A DNA stretch of 64,000 nt from Owenia fusiformis. Taxonomy: Eukaryota; Annelida; Polychaeta; Sabellida; Oweniidae. A program made the translations under genes and the position numbers. The stretch's first letter is position 1. Each line of letters starts with the position of its first letter. Of the stretch, positions 57,501 through 64,000 are shown one piece after another. The stretch covers positions 23,727,740 to 23,791,739 of the forward strand of contig CAIIXF020000010.1 of NCBI GenBank assembly GCA_903813345.2, given 5' to 3'. The notes under the pieces were generated by a model that worked only from the letters and a program-made list of their open reading frames with translations, had not been told where the DNA came from and searched no databases.

Positions 57501-60500
57501 ACAGGGTGTCCTTTCAGTTCGTGCTTTGTACGACATTCTGTTCAACTCGTGCTGAATTTCAACATATTGAATGGCCTATCATTATTTATTCCTGAATTAA
57601 ATAAATTGTAATACCTGGCACAGATAGCCACCTCTACCTGGATCAGGATGGGTAGTGTGTTATTAACAATCAAATGCATTTTTAAAATTTTAGATTATCA
57701 TTTGATTGCATTTCACCACACCAATCAAATGCATTTTTAAATTTCAAGTCATCAATTGATTTCATATCAGCACATCAATGAAATGCTTCTTTGAATTTCA
57801 GGTCATCAATTGATTGCATTTCAGCAAACAGTACATCAATCAAATGCATTTTTTGAATTTCAGGTCATCAATTGATTGCATTTCAGCACACCAATCAAAG
57901 GCTTTTGTTGAATTTCATGTTATCAACTGATTGCACTTCAGCACATCAATCAAATGCTTTTTTGAATTTCAGGTCATCAATTGATTGCATTTTAGCACAT
58001 CAATCAAATGCAATTTTCATTAATTTCAGTAAACGTAAATTAACAATTTGGATTTGGTGCAAGTTGTGTGTGTAAATAGAACGGTGACATTGATAATGTG
58101 GAGTTGTACAGATTGGGTGATTGTGATGTTAGTTGAACACTTAGTTAATAAAAGTGGAGAGGGTAATAACAGATTAAAGAAACAGTCCAGTAAGCAGGTC
58201 CAAGAAAACTAGGTTATTAACTCATGAAAATGAGCCCATTCTTGGGCCTGGTCACCTGACTGTCATGCAGTCCTGACAATCTATGAAATATATTAATAAA
58301 AGGTAAACATGACAATATTAATGACTTATAATAAATTCTATAAAGTTATAGCTAAAACAAAATGATAGTTTAATCTATTTATCTATTAACTGTGCAAGAA
58401 TATCTAATATATGGAAGTTAAGTTAAAAATATTTGAATAAATAAATGTTGATTGATTAGTCACAGGAGGTTCTTACCAAAAATGGTGGATACTAGCTTTA
58501 TAGACAACATTGGAAAATTAATACCAGAAAGATTCAATTCAAAGTGCATATTTTACAGGATGGACCACTCTCAAATAACATGTGGTTAAAAGATTTGCAA
58601 GTCAGTACATGTATGTATTCATTAGACATATTTCCCACCATGGACTTCCTCTTGAAAGCCAATGTTCCCACCAAGGACAATCTAGAATTGATATTGATTG
58701 CAAGAAAATTGAAAGATTGAATTTCTCCCATACAAAAGGATTGTGCTTTAAAAGTGCTCTGGTAGAGGAATGCAGAACTCTAGGACATACAAAGTAATGG
58801 TAATATGCAACAAAATGAACAATGAGAGGGAGAGGGGGGTCTTGGGTAGGAACCTTCTGTGTGTTTAGAGAAAGATAGAGTATGCATGCAATTACCCTGT
58901 GTGGTTTGTGTGCTAATAAAGGTCTTGATCAGGGTGTCCGTAGTTTGTGTGTATAAGGACAATGCATAACGAAGAGACTGCAACTCAGCACTTTTGTCCA
59001 AGAAAGTTTTCTTCAGTCCATTACCACCAGCATGAAAGTACTGCTTGATTGTATCTAGAGCCATGTCTAATACAGCACATTGTTTTGGGCTAAGATTTTT
59101 TTCAGCCTCTTTCGAGATGTCCTAACAAAGCAAAATAGCATGCAACATATAAGACTACATATATATCTAAAAGTGAAACAACGTGGAGGAAAATTACCCT
59201 TGATGATTTTCCGATGGATGAAAGTCTTTATCAGAGAGTCTGTTGTCTGTGTGTACAATGACAGAGCGTGTTTCAGGGATTTGAGCTCACAACTTTTTTC
59301 CACAAAAGTTCGTTTTAAGCCTTGTCCATCCTCGCCTTGGAAAAATAACTTGATGGTGTCGAGAGTAACATCGAGGACAGCACACTGTTTGGGAGTGAGG
59401 CTGTTAACAGGGAACTTGGATATATCCTAGTAAGGATAAAAATCAAGCGAACATGTATACAATATGAACAGATGTATTTCTGTCTAAATATAAATTTTAT
59501 AATTTTTTCAATATAGATTTTTAATTTGGAACAAGATTTATATTCAAATCAAAATGTAAACCTAAAATTATTTTATAAATTTAACTTTATCAAAGTCTAC
59601 TACCAATACAATATTATTATCGTATGATCTGTAAAATGAAGCCCTTTGATTGGTCAGTTCTTGTGCTGTACCAATCTGTATTGCTACTGAGATAGTCCGC
59701 GTTGATCATCTCCGTCGCAATACAGAAAATATTGGTACGGAGGAGACAATCTCAGTAGCAATATAGAGGATAACACGATAAAAACGTTATTGAATGATTT
59801 GAAGTGCAATACAGGATATATTCTGTCTCGATATTCTGTATTGGCACTCGACTTCGTCTCGTTCCAATACGGAATTTCTCGAACAGAATATATCCTGTAT
59901 TGCACTTCAAATCATTCAATAACTTATAATATCAAAACTTTTTTTCTAAATAAAACACCCAACATACAAATAAGAACACATAAATAAAGCATAAATCATG
60001 ATAATGCGAATGTTGAATATTCCAAGGCTATGTTTCACAAAAATTTTGACCAAACTCAGATAATACAGATAAACTTGAACATTCTCGTGGGTATATAAGA
60101 TTCACTAAAACCAACATTCCATTTTGCTACATTCCAATGTTCCAGCCAGGATTGAACAATACAAAAGTGTAGCACACGGTATAGAGGGTGCAATGGTCAC
60201 TGGGATATTTCCTGTGAAACATAGTAAGTATCAACGATCTTTTATTTACCTTGTCGTAAAACCAAATACTTCATATATTCATGTTTATACAGTAAATGGA
60301 AAATAATTATACAAATATTTTTGTGAAACAGTTTCCTTGGCTATTACAAACCTTGAGAATTTGAGTGGCTTTCTCTGCAGAAAGGTTCTTGAAGTTAAAT
60401 GAAGATGCAGAAGATGGCAGACCCTGAAAGAACCATCACCATTAGTAACCAGCAGTAACCACAGCAACCAATATAAGTAGCCAAGGCAACAAACTATGCA

Positions 60501-63500
60501 AGGCTACATGCAATCTCCACATGCAAAGTTTAATGTTAGAGTATAGTTGGAAGGAGATATGGAGTGAAAATCAAAAGTTATGTTTTACACAAAAATTACA
60601 TTCTCACTTTATTTTTAAGTATTGTTGTTTTAGTTAGAAAAGAAGCTTTTGCTTTTGAACTGATTATGAACTGTTGAAAATGAATTGTATTAGTTATATA
60701 AAGGATTCAAATGAGGTAATAAAGATAGCAATAGAAATGTACTAAATGAATGCAGACCTACTTTATTGCTTGATACATTTATTTTTAATAAAATATTTAA
60801 TCGATTTCATCTCTGCCATCAAATGTGTATTACCCTTTTTGGGAGGATGAGATGATGATGGTGCATCACAACATCACAATAAATCATGATTCGATTGTCA
60901 TAATGTAGGTCTGCAAGCTTAAAGTGTTAAAAGACTGCAGTAAATTCACCTGTATTGAGGTTACATGGTTTAAGAATAGCTTGGAAACATCTTCTATTTT
61001 AGCTTGAGCATTGGTTGGAAGAGGTAGAAGCTAAAAAAAGAAAATACCAACCACCATATTCAAATTATTGACAATAATTTCATTTATGGCAATGTGAGAG
61101 TCGGTTAAGGTTTAGGTATGAACAAGCCCTAAGAAGACCATTCCCCGGTTATCCCAGGTAAATGTTTCTGGTAAGTTACACTGAACGAAACATCAAGCTT
61201 CAGATCTCGAGAGTACGAGATGAGACTTCAGACGAGATATCGATAGGATTGTAGTTGGAGGGTTTTCTCCCTAGGTGCGTACAAAATCCATTAACATCAA
61301 TGTAAGTTATACATTTCGATTCTTTTCCCTCACCTCCTTCCCCAGCTTACACCACCAGTTGGAGATTTATTTTCGCCCAAGAAGATGAGTTGGAGATGGT
61401 ATTATAATATATCCAATTGAGCTAATTAACAGTTATGTCAAAGTGTAAACTCTTGTAGCTAATTAACTTAAATTAGCCATTATTTTCCAAGGTATTGTGT
61501 TTTGTGTTAATTGGCTCAATATTTATTTATATTAATTTTATATTAATAATTTTACATGTACGACTCTCACGGCCATATCTATACTCTACATGAACATAAA
61601 AATTATTAGCAGTAGTTGTATTGTTAATCACAGCCTGTTATGGGCCCATTTATTGGTTAAATAGCATGCCTGTTAGAAGACCAAAGTGTGCCTGTTAGCA
61701 TGTGCCCATATGAATGTTTGTGTCGAATTAAATTGTCAAACCTCATGCTTATCAAGGACAAAGCATGATTTCTCTGGAATTTGCATACATGAGTATTTTC
61801 TATAATTGGACTGATGATTTACCTAGGAAATATTCAAGAAGAACAAGGGAGTTAAAAGTGAAGCATAAAGCCTTGGGGATGTAATATAACTACATTAATG
61901 AAAGAAAGATTGCTGTCATCTCCTTGTTTGCAACAATCAATATAGACCCCTCACCACAAATAAAGATAAAGCATATTATTCAGAATGTGAAAAGTAATGG
62001 GTATGATGAAGTTATCTCCAAGGGATTGAAGCAACTGGGCTCTCAAACCATTCAAGAATTTATGAAGTTGACTTGGACCCTGAGATTTTGGACAGCATGA
62101 AAAAATGAATTTTGAAAAGTTTTTGATATTTTTCAGATTAGTTCAACTTTTACACCCAGTTGAAGCAAATCCCAGGGAGAACACTTTTACAATGTTACAT
62201 CTTCGTTAGTAGATTCCAATCCCCATAAACCATCACCAAACTATAAGAGATAGAAGAGAATAAAAACATACAGTCATGGATGTTTTACGTCTTGATGTAG
62301 CTGTTTCCTGAAAATGAATATGGGTTGGCATGACAACCATGCTTTAGGGAAATATTACCATAGTAACCATTTTATTCTCAAGAGAATCTGAAACTGTAAC
62401 AAATAGAGGTGTCACATGAAAATGAACAAATTTGGAATGGTTCTAAACAGAGTTCACAAGATCCATCTAGAATTTAAAAGCTCTCAAAACTCTTACATGA
62501 GAAGGAGTGAAAGAAATTAACTTCTTTCGGTGCAAAAAACAAAACCAAATGTTGACATTTTGTTCCAACCCGAGAGTCTAATTCCATGGTTTGGAACAAA
62601 ATTGGGTACCAGTGACACCTCTAGTACCAAATACTTGAGATATTGTAAACTATAGTAATTGAAACTGAGAAACAAATTGGCAACTATAGTGATATGTTTG
62701 TTACCATGACGTTGACAACCAAGGGCAAAGGATTACTACAGTGATATAGCTGTTACCATAGATTTAACAGAATAACAGCAGCTACAGCAGTTGGACCTAG
62801 AGGATCAGCTGTTTAATTAGCACCACTAGCCCGAACAAATGCAGATTAGGTCAGTCTAATTGATGGAACAATATGATGACATCATACAAAATATATATTT
62901 CACTACAAGCATATCACTATGCTCCACTATGCCAATGTTAATGGAGCTCCTCTACTACCAGCTGTGTACCAGACTCCATTGGCTTCTACGTTAAAAATAA
63001 TACAGTTTTAACTTCATAATTGCTTCATGGTGTCATATTGTATGTCACAAGCTAAATGATTATCAAAATTTGGTGGCTAGTATCATTAAAGGTTGCAAAA
63101 GTTCTAAAAAGGATAAAGGAACTTATTTAGCCAGATATTGAGTCAAAACTTTGTCCGAGCTTTCAGTTTTCCTGGTTTGTATTTCAGGTTGTCCTTTATT
63201 ACACATGTCATATATAGTTCCGTTATCCTGCTTTTTCCACTTTTTACGCACTACAAAGCAATCATATACTAATTTCCAATGGTTCTGGGAAAATACCCGA
63301 ACAAAGCAACATACTCGACCAAATATATCATCTGCAGTGATATCACTTGTAGGAAAGCCTGGTAGAAACTGGCAAAATGGCAAAACAATAACTCTTAACA
63401 TAAAAATCTCAGTCAACATTTAAAAAATAGAAAACTAATTATGAAGGCCTCATACATATGAAACTTGAGCATTTAGCTGGGAAATTTGTGATATTTTCAA

Positions 63501-64000
63501 TTGGGACTTAAAAATGCTTGTTGTACATCTACCTATAAAAAGGTTCAATTGTTATTTCTCTTTAGATGGCTGTATGACACTGTACAACTCTGAAAGACAA
63601 TATAATATCATGGGCGTAGCGCTATTTTTTTAAGTAGTACACCACCACGGGAGCCCGCATGGGAGCAAGAATTAAAAGCAAAAAATATTTTTGAAATTTG
63701 GTTGTATTTGGAGCGAATTTGAAACCATCTGGTACGCCTGTGCGTACCCAGCATACTGGGTGCCACGCCCATGAATATTAGCTGTTTTGTTGGGAACAGT
63801 CATGAAATTCAATAATACTGTGCATTAATATTGTAATGTTGTCTTTATATGACTTGAATCATTGAATAACTCAACAACAACAACAACAGTATATGCAAAT
63901 TCTTAACATTGTATTTTAAATAGATCATTATTGAAAGACATGTTTACCTGTCTGGGGTCTGAGAGGGGTGGGAGCACAACTGTCTTCTCCATTGTATGCA
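54574..64000 (-). CDS. UNC13: UNC13/Munc13 synaptic priming protein, C-terminal exons
   Basis: Exons in transcript order: 63948-64000 (cut by the window edge), 62272-62307, 60950-61030, 60352-60423, then 59198-59426 or 58896-59121, then 56794-56889, 55153-55312 and 54574-54859 (stop TGA). Phases agree throughout. The first exon ends in [15 protein letters not shown], a motif of the MUN domain. The duplicated exon carries the end of that domain ([17 protein letters not shown] ... [17 protein letters not shown]). The last three exons make the C-terminal C2 (C2C) domain ([25 protein letters not shown], then CYFAREDR-like and [11 protein letters not shown]) and the closing [22 protein letters not shown]13 opens syntaxin and primes synaptic vesicles; C2C helps bridge the vesicle and does not bind calcium in known members. 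The 5' part lies outside the window. Confidence 0.95.
57665..58015. repeat. ~56-bp tandem repeat in UNC13 intron
   Basis: About six diverged units of the form CAATCAAATGCATTTTT, then GAATTTCAGGTCATCAATTG, then ATTGCATTTCAGCAC. Confidence 0.8.
58896..59121 (-). CDS. UNC13: UNC13 alternative exon b (canonical type)
   Basis: Acceptor GTTAG before 59121 and donor G|GTAATT after 58896; 226 nt, entering in phase 0 and leaving in phase 1. It encodes [36 protein letters not shown] and [17 protein letters not shown], which agree closely with the usual MUN-domain end of vertebrate UNC13 proteins. It is the downstream member of the pair. Confidence 0.92.
59198..59426 (-). CDS. UNC13: UNC13 alternative exon a (divergent type)
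   Basis: Acceptor CTAG before 59426 and donor G|GTAATT after 59198; 229 nt, phase 0 in and phase 1 out, the same as exon b. It encodes [37 protein letters not shown] and [17 protein letters not shown]. It is clearly a duplicate of exon b but differs in the loop (QGEDGQ for HAGGN) and in surface residues. It has no stop or frameshift, so it is under coding constraint. Confidence 0.9.
59786..59923. repeat. Palindrome with perfect 41-bp arms
   Basis: The arm starting GTTATTGAATGATTTGAAGT at 59786 is perfectly inverted to 59923. A second, inner inverted pair (GATATTCTGTATTGG and CCAATACGGAATTTC) fills the loop. It lies in an UNC13 intron. Confidence 0.85.
63609..63773. repeat. 165-bp MITE with AATAT duplication
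   Basis: The ends CATGGGCGTAGCGC and GTGCCACGCCCATG are inverted. AATAT flanks both sides (63604-63608 and 63774-63778). It lies in an UNC13 intron close to the window edge. Confidence 0.7.

Noticed and set aside
57480-57560. CAGGGTGTCC motif as a transposon end
   Set aside because: No inverted partner or target duplication was found within reach; left unannotated.

Overview
This is a piece of an animal nuclear genome. It is AT-rich, has large introns with ordinary GT-AG splice sites, and is crowded with small DNA transposons. The gene content (IFT46, a synaptic UNC13, a ZU5/death-domain protein, an LRR receptor) and repeat style suggest a marine invertebrate, perhaps a lophotrochozoan. The species cannot be fixed from the sequence alone.

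Left part (1-24 kb). A single-exon LRR membrane protein lies on the minus strand (2059-3702). The last four exons of IFT46 lie on the plus strand (6342-8952). A seven-exon ZU5/death-domain gene, DTHD1-like, lies on the minus strand (12390-17440). Two isolated candidate exons follow: a cysteine-rich one near 18 kb and a gustatory-receptor-like one near 22.2 kb. Mariner-type remnants, MITEs and a GGGCGTGG minisatellite fill the gaps.

Middle (24-40 kb). A repeat-rich stretch holds a ~305-bp tandem array inside a transposon-like frame, a mariner-type element with intact ends and several foldback elements. It leads to the main object of the window: a complete 9,016-bp Polinton/Maverick-type viral element at 30610-39625. 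It has a perfect 6-bp target-site duplication (GCTATT), 5'-AG...CT-3' termini and two 1,018-bp terminal inverted repeats. All its genes lie on the minus strand: minor capsid protein, a 54-aa ORF, double-jelly-roll major capsid protein (interrupted by one in-frame TAG), adenain-type protease, chromodomain integrase, packaging ATPase and two small basic proteins. There is no DNA polymerase B. It therefore has a virion-building and integration kit without its own replicase. Three gene junctions place the upstream stop codon inside the TATA box of the next gene. The terminal repeats carry ordered arrays (17 bp x2, 10 bp x10, 23 bp x5) and a perfect 16-bp-stem hairpin. A decayed second copy of the terminal repeat lies just inside the right end.

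Right part (40-64 kb). A five-exon plus-strand gene (44690-48356) encodes a small secreted, probably GPI-anchored protein of unknown family. From 54574 to the right edge lies the 3' end of UNC13 on the minus strand. It includes two adjacent homologous exons with the same phases that cannot be spliced together in frame, the signature of mutually exclusive splicing. Tandem repeats, palindromes and MITEs occupy the introns and intergenic DNA.
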